This document shows, piece by piece, positions 24,338-35,219 of a DNA stretch of 64,000 bases; the first letter of the stretch is position 1; every line of letters begins with the position of its first letter. The stretch is from Nymphaea colorata (lineage: Eukaryota; Streptophyta; Magnoliopsida; Nymphaeales; Nymphaeaceae). Location of the stretch: assembly GCF_008831285.2 (NCBI RefSeq), contig NC_045143.1, forward strand, positions 8,687,503 through 8,751,502, written 5' to 3'. The notes under the pieces are model-generated. The model was not told the DNA's origin. It did not search any database and saw nothing but the letters and a program-made list of their open reading frames with translations. A program made the position numbers and the translations under genes.

Positions 24338-24732
24338 GACTATCTTAACCTCCTCAAAGATACCAACATAGCCGATGCTAAACCTACCAACATGCCTATG
24401 TCATGTACTACAAGCCAGATTTTGGCTTTGTAGTTAATAAAGTGTGCCAGGACACCTATTGCTGCACTCTACCATAGTTCAGTGTATTCTTCGCTATCTC
24501 AAAGCGACGTTAGACTATATCCTCCTCGTTATGCACCAAAGGAGCAAACACATTGGAACATACGTTCATTTTATTCGTGAAAATGTTGCTTAAGGGAAGC
24601 TTTGTGTCCGTCATGTTCCTTTTCACACATTAGTTGGTCGACTTTCTCAAACAACCCATTTTCTTTCAATCATTGTTGCCGCCATTAGTTCGAACTCAAC
24701 ATAAATTCTAACCTGTTCAGTTTGAAGGGGGA
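24338..24732 (+). pseudogene. Ty1/copia retrotransposon pol 3' end, deleted and frameshifted
   Basis: Reads as the end of copia polyprotein. YLNLLKDTNIADAKPTNMPM fits the LL...M.DAKP..TPM motif after the reverse-transcriptase domain, ILRYLKATLDYILL fits the usual RYLKGT segment, and HQRSKHIGTYVHFIREN fits the C-terminal RTKHI..DYHFIRE motif of RNase H. The roughly 80-100 residues that normally separate the last two (with the DADWAG region) are missing, and the first motif is in a different frame from the other two. The copy is inactive. A polypurine tract, TTTGAAGGGGGA (24721-24732), ends the internal region. Confidence 0.85.
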
Positions 24733-25040
24733 TGTTGGAATATCAGTTATCCCAGCTAAGTCAGCAAAAGCGGCCATGCAAGTCAAGGATAATGACACCA
24801 TGGAACGAAAATCCAATAGCGTTGGAGAGGATCATGCCACCAATAAAAATACCAACTTCTCATAATATCGAAAACTCAATCAAAACTTGTGAAATTGATT
24901 GATCTTGTAAAGAGGCTCCTAAAATCATGGGATGCCATGCGTTATCATGTTTCTCCTCGATCTTAAATAGTGGAAAATGTCTGCCATAGTTGGAAGAAGA
25001 CACAAACTCTCTCTCTCTCTCTCACACACACACATATCGA
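24733..25040 (+). mobile_element. Probable 3' LTR of the copia relic
   Basis: Begins TGTTGGAATATCAGTTA immediately after the polypurine tract, the canonical TG start of a plant LTR. The right end is unclear. CT and CA repeats (about 25008-25034) lie near where it fades, so the end given is a guess. No matching 5' LTR was found in the window, so the rest of the element has been lost. Confidence 0.65.
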
Positions 25041-25059
25041 GAGCGCTCGACTCCTTTAA

Positions 25060-25165
25060 CATTTCACATATAAATTTAAACTTGAATGGAGCACCAGTCG
25101 AGCTTTTTCGAGCAAGTTCAAGTTCGATTCAAGCTTGAGTTGGCTTGACTACTGAGCAGTCCAAT
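25060..25165. repeat. TCGAGCTCGA-rich repeat fragment
   Basis: GCGCTCGACTCC, CAGTCGAGCTTTTTCGAGC and CAAGCTTGAGTTGGCTTGACT, with a right edge (GAGCAGTCCA) like that of 3060-3345. Confidence 0.55.
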
Positions 25166-26027
25166 GACATAGTCTTCTATCCATTTCTAGCCCCGACCCA
25201 GGATCTATGAACATGATGACCCCTTCACAGCTTTATGAGAGTGTACAAGCTGCTCTAAAATTCAATACGTATTTGCTTCAACTAGAAGATCAACATTAGA
25301 TTCCTTACTGAAAACGTCTTGGATCTTCTTAGCTTGGAGACCTCCATTAGTTTCATCCCATTGGTGTAAACTAGCTGCCCCTTCCTTTAAAGGCCCACAA
25401 AAGGCTTTCTGAGATACCTATTGCTAATGCATCCTTCTTTGTAGCTAAAAATTTCTGGGGACTCTAAATTTTAAACTTTAAGAGACACTCCTTTGTAAAA
25501 AACTGAAAACTAATGAAGTCTCTGTATGTTAATAGAACAAATTTTGTGGGGAATGAGCCGCAAAGAAAGTGAGCCATAACCTTTTCCAAGTTCATTGTAA
25601 GACTCATCAGAATCCAAAATGCCATCATCAAGTAAGTGCAAATAGTGCCTCTTTCATGCTTAATCAAGCATAAGCGCCAAGTGGAAGAGAGAAAACCCCT
25701 ACTTTTTTTTATCATAGGCACGAACCATGAATGATTGGCAAACAAAATCCTTTGCTTTTCTTTTTCTTAAGGCCGAAGCCAGTTTTCATCATAAATTCTG
25801 ATAGTACCAACTTTCTGTGCTGCAAAAAAGAGACCAGGGAGACATATAATCTCAAGTATGGTAGGGGCAGCACTCAGGCGGAGTGTGGGCTTCGGCGGCA
25901 CGGTGAGAAACTTCACTCATCCAAAAATCTCTAAGCAACGAATCAAATATGTACATTCCTTAGACGACATGAGGTGACCAGTGGCCCAAGATTAGTACGA
26001 AATGTAGAAAATCTAGGATGAGCTGTG
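25166..26027. other. Interval with no recognised gene
   Basis: Less repetitive than its surroundings. The minus strand at 25464-25745 is open for 93 codons and neighbouring frames are interrupted. I could not match it to a family. It may be old coding or retroelement sequence. Confidence 0.35.
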
Positions 26028-26537
26028 GTCCAATGGATGTTCTTTACAACGCAAGGAGGACTGAGTCCGTAGTTATTCGAGAATGAAAAAAAGATTTGAC
26101 TTGACATTATTGTATCACCGCTCCATACGTCCAATCAACTATATAATGAACAGCTCTTCTCCTAATGGCCAATTATTGAAGCGGTGATATCAGCTTTTGC
26201 TGCCCATGGCTTTGTTGAATTTCTATCTTTTTTACTCTCTCTCTCTCTCTCTCTCTCTCTAACTTTTACCACATGGTGCCAAAAAAAAGTTGTGAAATTT
26301 GATCCTTAAACGATAGGGAATTCTATCCAACGTAGAATTTTGGTGTCTGATTGTCCTTCACGAATGGAAGATAGTTGTTCTTTGTCATTAATTAATGCAC
26401 TACAGTGTAGTGAGGGGAATGAGGCCAGTTCCCATGTCCCATGTAGTCTTTTTTTCTGGGTCGTGCCATGTTTGAAAACTCAAGCTTCCGTGTCATGTTT
26501 GAAAACTCAAGCTTCTTGGATGCATGGGTCTATACTG

Positions 26538-26540
<3 letters not shown>
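26028..26540 (+). repeat. Duplicated block b, copy 2
   Basis: Colinear with 46010-46480 (+) and 4995-5430 (-). Contains GCAAGGAGGACTGAGTCC, ATTATTGTATCACCGC, a (CT)n run at about 26235-26260, AAATTTGATC, GGAAGATAGTTGTTC and CACTACAGTGTAGTGAGG. A 31-bp direct repeat (CATGTTTGAAAACTCAAGCTT) lies at about 26467-26515 and is followed by (AT)n at about 26541-26575. Confidence 0.8.
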
Positions 26541-26578
<38 letters not shown>

Positions 26579-26689
26579 CGTAGCTAGAACGTAGCGTAAC
26601 GATCATCACCAAAACATTGCAAGAGGCAGGGCGAGGTCGGGGCCAAACTGCGGTGTTTCAGACTATACCCCACACAGACCAGTGGTGAA

Positions 26690-27000
26690 GCGAGAAAATT
26701 TTTGCTGACAGACATTAATTGATCTATTGCTTAGGAGAATGAGTGATTGTAGGGCATCGTCTGTTGTGGGCACTAAATGTGGCTGGACCTAACTTCAGCT
26801 AGGTCCAATTTAATCACAATGCAATATTTCAGAGGCTGGCGTGGACAGTGGCTCACGCCAGTCGCACAGTAGCTCCTTTACTCACACAGACCCACACAAA
26901 TTGCTTATTTATATGTTGATTGTAGGCAATTTTTCATTTACATATTAGTGCCTCTTAAAGGTCTAAAATTTAAAGTATTAGTGCAGCTTAGGCGCATAAT
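26690..27000. mobile_element. CAGTGGCGGAG-family relic(s)
   Basis: Left end CAGTGGTGAAGCGAGAAAATTTTTGCTG. Later TGTTGATTGTAGGCAATTTTTCATTTACATATTAGTGCC and AAAGGTCTAAAATTTAAAG match 46880-47010. A short inverted repeat, CTGGCGTG...CACGCCAG, sits at about 26836-26864. The right terminus is not clear. Confidence 0.5.
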
Positions 27001-27118
27001 TTCGGGGTAAGTCACGTCCCTTGCAACGACACAGTTAGAATCGATACCCATGGCCCATATCTAGCATCACCCAGTGAGACCTCCCTTGCTGCTTTTTCAA
27101 AGGACATGCAAGAGAATA

Positions 27119-27160
<42 letters not shown>

Positions 27161-27640
27161 CAATAATTGAAGTTCACCAAACTCAATGATAGATGGTGTG
27201 TGGCTCTCTTTCTTTGGTGCTTATTATGGTTTGGCCTTTAATTTGAAGCTGGCACATGAAACAAGAGGCTTTAAGGGGATTGGAATCCTCACAGGAGTCC
27301 AAGGAAGACACAGGCGAAGGAGGAAACACCATGGGCGATTCTTATTGCCATTTAGGAAGAGACAGGAAACGAAGAAGGAACTCCACAGCAGCGCATATGG
27401 GGAAGAACAAATCATGCTGGCCGGCTGGCTGGCTTGCCGGACGAGGCTAGCAACCCTCCAAATGAACTTGACCCACGAGATCTTTTCCTCTGTTTCCTTC
27501 CACAAAGTGCGCAAGATGGACGCGGAGATGCTCCTTTGGCTACTTTCTCATTGTTTCATATATTATTGCCACAGACCAACAAGGAAAAATCCAAAGAGTT
27601 CGTGCATGTTTTGTTCATAAGCTTGGATCCAAAATACGAT
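27119..27640 (+). repeat. Duplicated block c, copy 2 (uninterrupted)
   Basis: A CT run, then GCCCAATAATTGAAGTTCAC through AAGGAAAAATCCAAAGAG. Colinear with 47520-48125 (+) and 3590-4420 (-). This copy has neither the element found in copy 1 (3881-4312) nor the one in copy 3 (47816-47976), so it serves as the empty site for both. The 144-codon frame at 27186-27620 is not kept in the other copies and is not called. Confidence 0.85.
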
Positions 27641-27964
27641 GGCAAAAAAAAAACAAACAAACAAAGATCAAATTTCAGCCCCATTTGTAGATTTCTATTG
27701 TTCTGAAGGCGCCAAGCTCCTGAATTTTGTTGGTCCTGTCAACAATTTAGTTACTTGTAGTTACTTGAATAGCTATGGTAAAAGTATGTCCGACTACTTT
27801 TGCAATTTTTTGAAATATTCAAAACGACTACCCTTTTTTTCAAGAAATTGTCGTTTGCTGCATCATTTTACCTTGGTATACTGAGGCCGATTTCGGCGTT
27901 ATGCCGATAACTTGGAAAACCGTGTTCCCACGGTATAATTTGGGGGCATTTTTGTCATTTTAAG

Positions 27965-28240
27965 TTTTTTTTTTTTTTTTTTTTTTTTACTCAGAAAGAA
28001 AAAAAGAATGTAGAAGGCTTTTAATTTGTTTCAAGATAAGGTTCTCTGACGTCTATGTCGGCATAGAGTTTTTCACTACCATAGAAGAATCAAGAAACCA
28101 TCGCCTCCCTTGTACACCACTTATTTTAATTTGTTTGAAGATAAGGTTCTCCTATGTCTATGTCCGCGTAGAGTTTTTCATTACCACATAAGAATCAATA
28201 ATACAAGAAAGCGCCCCCTCCCTCGTACACCACTGATTTT
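27965..28240. repeat. Poly(T) tract and 105-bp tandem duplication
   Basis: A T run of about 25 at 27966-27989. TTAATTTGTTTCAAGATAAGG (28021) recurs as TTAATTTGTTTGAAGATAAGG (28126). Both units go on with GTCTATGTC.GC.TAGAGTTTTTCA and end with TCCCT.GTACACCACT. Confidence 0.85.
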
Positions 28241-28439
28241 ATTCATAGCCAACTCAAAGGTGCCATATTTTAGCTTTAAACTTTTTTTTTTGCTATTTTA
28301 AAATGTTTATATTCCAAATTTACTTTTAAAATAAAATGCCCAATAATGATGCAAAAGTTAATTTCAGCGAGCCGAACAGCAAACTGGGTCCGCAATACTG
28401 TGGAGCAGAAAAAAAGAAATGAGAAAGAAAAAAAAAAGT

Positions 28440-28660
28440 ACACAAAAGTAAAAGGAGGGTCCATGTAAAATCCTTTGGTATCTTTTGAAGATGGTCTCCA
28501 TGTCTATCCTTTTATAGACCAACCACCAAAACCTTACTTTTGATTAATATTTAATGAAGAAATTGACTGCATCATATATGCAATGTGAAACTCATTTCTT
28601 CATGGGGAGCTTCCATTTCTAAAGAGAAGTTTCTTGGAAAACCTTTCCTGCAGTTGGACC
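28440..28660 (+). repeat. Duplicated block d, copy 2
   Basis: GGGTCCATGTAAAATCC, GATGGTCTCCATGTCTATCC, TAGACCAACCACCAAA and GTGAAACTCATTTCTTCATGG. Matches 48790-48900 (+) and 1750-1990 (-). Confidence 0.75.
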
Positions 28661-28845
28661 TCAAATATTCCACAGTTTAGAGATCCATGCTGCCGCTGCT
28701 CGCTGCGGAAACCAATTGTTTGTTTGAACAGTAGATTTCACGCATGCAGTGTAGATTTGAAGTCCCCTAGGATCTAATATGCCCTCGAAGTGTTAAGCAA
28801 GTTGGTTCAACTGTCTACTCATAATTCCTTATGATAACGTATAAC

Positions 28846-29028
28846 CAAGGCGGAGCTAGAAATTTTTAATGAGGAGGGACGAATTAAAGTTTCTAAATTT
28901 TGACACGAGAAGAATTTTTCAAAATCTTTATACAGGATAAGTAACTTTTCTCTAAAATTTACATGTAAATTTAAAAAAAAAACAAAAAATTTGAGGTGGG
29001 GCCAGAGCCCGCCTTGGCTCCGCCCCTG
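28846..29028. mobile_element. hAT-like CAGGGGCGGAG element, near-complete
   Basis: Left terminus CAAGGCGGAGCTAGAAATTTTT and right terminus TTGGCTCCGCCCCTG are inverted relative to each other. The flanks CGTATAAC and GATATAAC share 6 of 8 bases, as expected for a decayed 8-bp target-site duplication. The internal text (GGGACGAATTAAAGTTTCTAAATTTTG) is shared with 29478-29690 and 45225-45445. No coding capacity. Confidence 0.75.
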
Positions 29029-29079
29029 GATATAACAACTTGTCAGTTAACATAATGTGAATCTTTCAATACAAAGGAA

Positions 29080-29140
29080 ATCGATTTGATCGCTTCTCCT
29101 TCTTCATCTCCTTGTTTAGATCCATGTGATTGTATTTACA
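29080..29140 (-). repeat. Duplicated block e, copy 2
   Basis: The minus strand reads ATGGATCTAAACAAGGAGAT..GAAGGA, matching ATGGATCTACACGAAGAGAT..GGAAGGA at 1593. A short shared segment with no recognised product. Confidence 0.5.
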
Positions 29141-29477
29141 TGAAAGATCAGAAACCGTTTGCGGTCTAAATGAATAGTAGCTACAGGAATCGAACTGAGT
29201 ACACCTCATCAGCTTGGCTCTTAGGCCGACAGGGTAAAACTTGATAATAGAAAGGCAAAATTCCCTATTCATAAATCAATCTATCATTCATAAGGCAAAC
29301 AGCCTAAACCCATCAGCAAGTGTTGTTTAGTGGAACAATGACAGCCAAACAATCAACTCATTGACATGATAGAATCAGTACTGTTCCAGTAAAAGCAAGC
29401 TGTGGAACAATAGATAAAAGTTATCCTCCCAATCAGGGATGAAGCCATTAAAATTCTGGTTAAGGGACAATAGATAT

Positions 29478-29690
29478 CAGGGGCGGAGCTAGGAAGTTAT
29501 GGTTGCCGAGGACGAATTATGGTTCGAAAGTTTAACAGAGGTCGAGATATAATTTTTTCAAATATTTTATAATGGTGAAAATAAAAATTTGAAAATTTAT
29601 AAGTAAAATTTCGATTTTTTTAAAAAATCCGAGTTGGTCCACAAGCCTCCACTTACCCAGACAAGCATGGACGGGAAAACTTGTTGCGCT
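29478..29690. mobile_element. hAT-like CAGGGGCGGAG element, 3' end unclear
   Basis: Begins CAGGGGCGGAGCTAGGAAGTTATGG. The internal text GACGAATTATGGTTCGAAAGTTT and the later AGTAAAATTTCGATTTTTTT resemble the 28846 copy. The right end near CAAGCCTCCACTTACCC is degraded. Confidence 0.6.
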
Positions 29691-30086
29691 TTTGGATAAA
29701 ACTAGGCCCTGTCATTTCTAGATCCACATAGAAAGCGACTCAGCTGGGCTCATGTTCCTCGACCCACGCAAACAGCAACAAACCTTAACCAGGTGGTCAA
29801 CATACTCTTGGGCCAGAGTGAGTCTAAGCACAAAATGGTTGGTTTGGTCCCGGGAAGGAGGTAGGTGGGGACTCTGTGTGTATCTCACTCTTTAAAAGGT
29901 TAATCTAGTGTTGAAACTTAGGTGAACTTGAGTCCAATTATATGGTGTAGCCCCACGAGATCTGAATCACTGCTCCATGGTCAATTGAAAATTTATTAAC
30001 CATATATTTAATGCCCCATAAAAATCCGTAGTTTGGGAGGTGCTTCTATCATTTTCAGTTTTAATGGACCTGATTTCGACCTCAAT

Positions 30087-30129
<43 letters not shown>

Positions 30130-30715
30130 TAAATAGTGACATGTCTTGTGAAAGCTATAAACAGTTGTCTGTCGTCAGTTGGGCAATATTGAAAGAAAAG
30201 CAACAAAATTAAACTTATTGAAATGAAAATTTTGAACTTCTTTACAAATTGAGCTGAATTTGAGATGAAAAATTCTGATTTAATTGTTTGTCAAACTTAT
30301 CTGTCATGAACGAATTACCTTTCCATTTGGGCCCCACTTAATTTGTTACCAAACAAAAAAATGGCCTTGTCATGATTCAATATCTTTTTTAGTCTGAAAA
30401 GCGTAAGACATGCATACGTAGATTAAGATGTCGACGTTAATATTTTATATTTTATTTTTGATGTGATGATATATTTTAAATTTTTAGTCATTTGACAACA
30501 TCAAACATATTATTTTACATTATAATCTCATGAACATATGCCAATAATTGTTTTTCAAGTTTGAATATATTTTTGAATTTTTAAATCAACAACCCTTTAT
30601 AGTCAAGTAATAACTCATATTAAAGCATGTTTTGTATTAAATTAGAAATCATAAACATAATATTATATTTCGGTTTTCTTTGAAATTAGTTTTAAGTAAA
30701 ATTTAAGTTGCTGTG

Positions 30716-30718
<3 letters not shown>
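29691..30718. other. Non-coding interval with (AT)n
   Basis: (AT)n at about 30090-30127. Otherwise AT-rich text with no recognised gene or clear element ends. Confidence 0.55.
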
Positions 30719-30762
<44 letters not shown>

Positions 30763-31325
30763 TAAAAAGTGGTGAATTGGAGAAAGAGAGACAGCGTGCG
30801 GGTGGGGACGTGTAGACACGTCGGATGGACATTGGAAAGCGACTGTCGGCATCCCGTATTGTCGACACGTTTCATGGAATGACAAAACGGACCGGATCTC
30901 CACCTTCGGTCTACAGATCCACGAACCCAAACCAAAGGTTTGCGAAGGGCAAGCAGGGGATAGATGTGGATCCACCCCGAAGCAAAGGTTCACTCATAGC
31001 GTCCGATCTTGGGTCCACTTTTCATTTCCCACCACGCCTTAATCCAGACCCCAGGACCTCATGCTTAGTGGATCTGGATCTGGTAGAGGATCCAAAAACA
31101 CGAGATATCATACGATTGTCGTTCCCTCGGATTCATTTACCCTCTCATCGGAACAGCAGTACAGATCCAAACCTCTCCTCTTTCATGCTTGGATTTGGAT
31201 CTGGACCTTAGTGCTGTCTGCTTGACCAAGCGTCCGGTCCCGAGTACCGAATCTGCTGATCAAGCATGGGTCTGGAGAGATACCCATTCTCCTGTTGGTC
31301 TTCCTCATGAATGGCATCCTTTTGC
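30719..31325 (+). repeat. (AT)n and duplicated block f, copy 2
   Basis: (AT)n at 30719-30758 leads into block f: GAAAGCGACTGTCGGCATCC, GACACGTTTCATGGAATGAC, CGGATCTCCACC, GGATTTGGATCTGGACC and TCATGAATGGCATCC. Colinear with 51370-51880 (+) and 1-320 (-). A 128-codon frame (30825-31211) is not conserved in the other copies. Confidence 0.8.
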
Positions 31326-32360
31326 CATAAAGAGAAAGGCTTTATTTCTATCTGGATCATAAGTAGATTTGGATCCCTCATTTATTGCGAGGACCGGACA
31401 AGGAGCAGACCTTATACTTTGGGAGTGGCCGAACATTTAGGGTGCATTTGTTTTATCTAAGAGCTGAACATTTTCGTCATTTATTATTAATCAATACATT
31501 TTCTCTTTATTTTTCTCTCAATTATCTATCTGCTTCAAATGAATGACCCTGATTACATGCATAGCATAGGTGAATCTAAGTAGGCAGAGTAATATTTATT
31601 CACTATATATATATATATATGTATTAAATGAATAATAAATATTTTAAATTTAAACTAGCAAAGTGAGCGACACAACTTTGGACCGCAGTGGATGGATATG
31701 AGAATTTTATAGATATCCGGAATCTGATAACGTATTAAACTGGACACCGCTTTGTATTTTTAGAATTACAAATCTTCTCAGTCTTTCTGATTCCAAAATC
31801 GACCTAAAATATTTAGCCGATGAAGATATAATTTCGAGGTGAGGCAAATGTGTATGGCTTTGGATATGGATCTTACAGTCGCTGGAGTCGACATGTTGAA
31901 GTAAGGACATTGACCTACATGCCAAATCCTCGTCAAATACTTTACACATTATTTAATAAAATGTTACTTCCACTGCAATATCTCAAAGTTACAGCGTTTT
32001 TATTGAGAAAATTTATGATCTCTATCAGATTTTACTAGATCTTAAACGCAGATCCAGAATATCATTAATGGATCCGAATCCCAAAAGGGTCCAGAGAGCA
32101 CTAACGAGTCCAAATCAATAAAAATCTGCTCAAGGAAATATCTGAAGAAAAACAATGTGGCATGAGAGTGCTGCTTAGGATGTAAAAATTATGTTCGCAC
32201 CACATTATGTTGAACCGGTGGATTAATGTATGATTTAAGTGAATAATTATAAAATAAATGATGTCAAGAAGTGAGTTTTTTTTGGGTGAAAAAATAATTC
32301 TTTTTTTCTTTTTATCACTTGAATCTGACTTGATGGACGCATACTTGATAGAGTTGTGAG
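31326..32360. other. Non-coding interval, no gene recognised
   Basis: AT-rich, with a short (AT)n at about 31603-31620 and scattered GGATCC-like words around 32040-32110. No supported frame. Confidence 0.5.
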
Positions 32361-32730
32361 TAGGGATGTTGGCGGATTATATTTGAATCAGACGTATCTT
32401 TTATCATATCCAATCTTTTGGATGTTCATATATTCAGATTTAAATTCCAATTTGAGTACAAACAAAGAAAATGCATACCATATTGAAACCCGACTCTTAA
32501 ATTTATAATCCAATTCCCAACTGCACTACGATATGTTAAGAAACGACTTATATTAAATATTCATTTAAACCCGAATTGATATCAAAATCCAATCGAAAAT
32601 TGATTGTAAATCGATTGGATGTCATTTTTTAAAATCCGAATCCGTTGCAATTTCTTAATCAGATGTTAACTTTTTGTCTGTGGTTAAGGTAGTTCAGTCG
32701 GACATGATCCAAATTCTTTTGACATCTCTA
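32361..32730. mobile_element. hAT-like TAGGGATGT element with perfect 8-bp TSD
   Basis: Left end TAGGGATGTTGGCGGATTAT, right end TTTTGACATCTCTA. The 8 bases before (GTTGTGAG, 32353-32360) and after (GTTGTGAG, 32731-32738) are identical, the length typical of hAT transposition. The interior is a degenerate string of ATCC/GGAT words, with no transposase. This is the best-preserved member of its family in the window. Confidence 0.85.
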
Positions 32731-32738
32731 GTTGTGAG

Positions 32739-33140
32739 GCACTGGGAACCCGAGGTGGACCCTATAATATTTTTTTAATATATATTTTATTATTTATATA
32801 TATAATAATATTTTATTATGATTAATTTTGTTTATATATTATTTTATATTTAAAAAATATATTTTTTATTTAATCAGTTTGTGCACGGGCAGAGCCCAAG
32901 CTCAGACTTCAAGTGTCGGGCCAAGCCAGGCTGGACAAGCTCGATGACCAGGCTTACCTATAAACTTTTGAGCTTATTTTTGGGCCCTTTTTGGAAAAAC
33001 ATGACGCAAAGAAAACTATCAAGAGTGGAGCCTACGTCGAAGTTTTACCCTCAAATTCGTTGACACCATCGAGTCGAATCCGATCTATTGACATCCATTC
33101 TGACCAAACCTTGGGTCAGCGAGAGTGGCTCGGCCTGGCC
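32739..33140. repeat. GGGCTGG/GGCCCGA-type repeat with AT-rich core
   Basis: GAGGTGGACCC, a core of TATATATTTTATTATT text, then GGGCAGAGCCCAAGCTCAGAC, GGCCAAGCCAGGCTGGAC and finally GGCCTGGCCTAGCCCTA. The same arrangement (GC-rich edges, AT-rich core) is seen at 43945-44250. Ends not resolved. Confidence 0.5.
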
Positions 33141-33949
33141 TAGCCCTACACAGTGTACTAAATTGAAAAGGAGACAATTTGACCATGCTGGTCAGAAGAT
33201 CTGATCATTCTCATCTTGTGATCTTTTTGAGTTTCTTTTGGAGTATCAATAAAGACAAGTATCAATAAAGGTCTCCACCATTTTTGGTTCTTGATCTTTC
33301 TCCTCTCCATTTGTGTGGAGAAGAAGAAAAAGGGAAAAGAAAGTTTCACCAAACCTCAAAAAAGTAGCGCGGCTTAAAGTCTGTGATATTGCCGTTATTT
33401 TCCCACGGGTAAGTTTGGAGCGCATTTATATCTCATGTTTCCATTTCCACCCATTGTTTGAAGCACAGAACTATCCCATGACCAACTGTATTTAGTGAGC
33501 AGAAAGAGATGAGGCTTTTATTCAAACCTTTGTCTCGATACAGAGTCTATTTTTGGTGTCCTATAATACCATTTTCACTGTGCTTCAACTTGTAGATCAA
33601 TGTCTTCCTTCTTTCCATTCTCTGTTTGCAGCATAAAAGGTTGATGTCTTTAACACTCAAAATTGACAAGCTCAACTTTGAATTGTTGGTCGACATATAT
33701 AAATGACCTTCACTCTATGAAGTCCAGAGCGCAAACCTTGGCCAAGAACCCGCACCGACCTTGCTTGGCCTGAGCTCAATGGGAGCTTATATTATATTGC
33801 GTGCAAAAACATAAAATACAATACAATAGTGCTTGCTGCTATTTGACATTTTGGGAGAGCAGTATCCAATGGGTAGTCAGAGTCAGGTTCCCAGCCGGTG
33901 AAGGGTTGGGCTTAAGCTGCTATTTGACATTTTGGGGGTTCCGATAAAA
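33141..33949. other. Interval with no recognised gene
   Basis: Mixed composition. A small direct repeat, AGTATCAATAAAG, occurs at about 33243-33268. Frames are short and without family features. Confidence 0.5.
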
Positions 33950-34275
33950 AAACCTTGTTGGGCCGGACTGGCCCAAGCCGGTGTTAGGGGCACGACATGA
34001 TGCCGGCATACAAACTTTTTGTGCATCGCCGATGGCTCCTTTAGAAACTTTTAGTGTGCCACCCATTGATCTTTCTGAAATGTTAATAAATAAAATGTTT
34101 AGAGTTTTAAATAAAGGTAGACATCAAACCGAATACTCAACAAGTATGAAGTTGATGGTTGGCCCCGTCTCAATGACCAACTGGACTGGGCTGTGGCCAC
34201 CGCCAAAGGCTTTGGGCCAGCCCGATCCAGACTTTGTCGAGCCTTGGACCGGCCCGGCTTGGCCCAATGCCTAGC
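33950..34275. repeat. GGGCCGG-type repeat
   Basis: Edges TTGTTGGGCCGGACTGGCCC and GGACCGGCCCGGCTTGGCCC surround an AT-rich middle. It is open for 97 codons at 33981-34274, but the residues come from the repeat. Same loose family as 32739-33140. Confidence 0.5.
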
Positions 34276-34784
34276 CTTACTTTTTGGCGGATCAGCAACT
34301 TCTTCATCAAGCGAGTTTTCAATTTTTCATTTGAAAACAATTGGTTTTTGAATTAAGTAGTGAAACAAAGAAACTGTGTTATCGATTGAGGAGACCAATA
34401 TTAAAAATTGAGGCTATCCTAAACCGTATATATCGAAAGTTTTATCGTAAAATAAGTGCTTTAGTTGCAACTTTGCGAAAGATACTGCCGATGGACTTAT
34501 AAATGGATACCAGTGTCTGCTCAGCCATCACTGACACTCTTAAATTAAGGGGTCTGTCACTAATAGTTCAAGATGGTTAACGACAGCTTCATTCGTAATC
34601 AAGATCGTCACTAATTAGTGATTTCAAAAGGTGTTTGGTGAGAAGAACATTGTATGTTGGGAGAGCACATGTTTGTATAGTGCATGCATGTTCGAAGAAC
34701 ACAATGTTTTTGTATGGGAAAACATTGTCATGTTATTTCCAATGTTTTTTGGATTGGTTTAGAAACAACGTTTATAATCATATC
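34276..34784. other. Non-coding interval with MITE-like text
   Basis: GTCACTAATAGTTC, CGTCACTAATTAGTGATT and, at about 34628, GGTGTTTGGTGAGAAGAAC suggest decayed MITEs. No complete element can be bounded. Confidence 0.4.
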
Positions 34785-35197
34785 TAGGGATATCAATATA
34801 CTGATTTGAATCGGACATTTGACTGAACCATTCTGAAAAAAATCAGATAAGAACAAAATTAATATCCGATTAGGAAATCAGATCGGATTCAGATCTACAT
34901 AAATATCTAATGGGATTTGGATTCTGATTCTAATCTGATTTAGTTTTAAACAAATATCTTATGTCGAACACCCTTACATAATTACAGTTTGAAAATCAGT
35001 CAGATTTGATTCAAATTGGAATGTGAATGTAAAAAATTGGATTTTGGATCAGATTCAAATTTTGAAATCGGATTTCGAATCCGAAATTGAGATATGACTA
35101 ATAAAAATGTATTTGAATTTGAATTCGAATCTGAAACATATGAATATCCAAAAAAAATAGATATGAATAAGATTTTATCCGATCTATTGGCATCCTA
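34785..35197. mobile_element. hAT-like TAGGGATRTC element
   Basis: Left end TAGGGATATCAATATACTGA and right end GATCTATTGGCATCCTA are good imperfect inverted repeats (TAGG.AT.[TC]CAATA). Internal GAATCCGAA and GATTCGAAT words. The flanking 8-mers (ATCATATC, TGGTAAAA) do not match, so the duplication has decayed. Confidence 0.7.
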
Positions 35198-35219
35198 TGG
35201 TAAAAAGGCTAAAACAAGA

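Noticed and set aside
25464-25745. Possible protein relic left of block b
   Set aside because: Apparent coding text required jumping between frames when I translated it. No consistent frame or family remained.
27186-27620. 144-codon plus-strand frame in block c
   Set aside because: The frame is not preserved in the copies at 47.5-48.1 kb and 3.6-4.4 kb, and there are no family features.
30825-31211. 128-codon frame in block f
   Set aside because: Not open in the matching copies at 51.4 kb and 0-0.3 kb.
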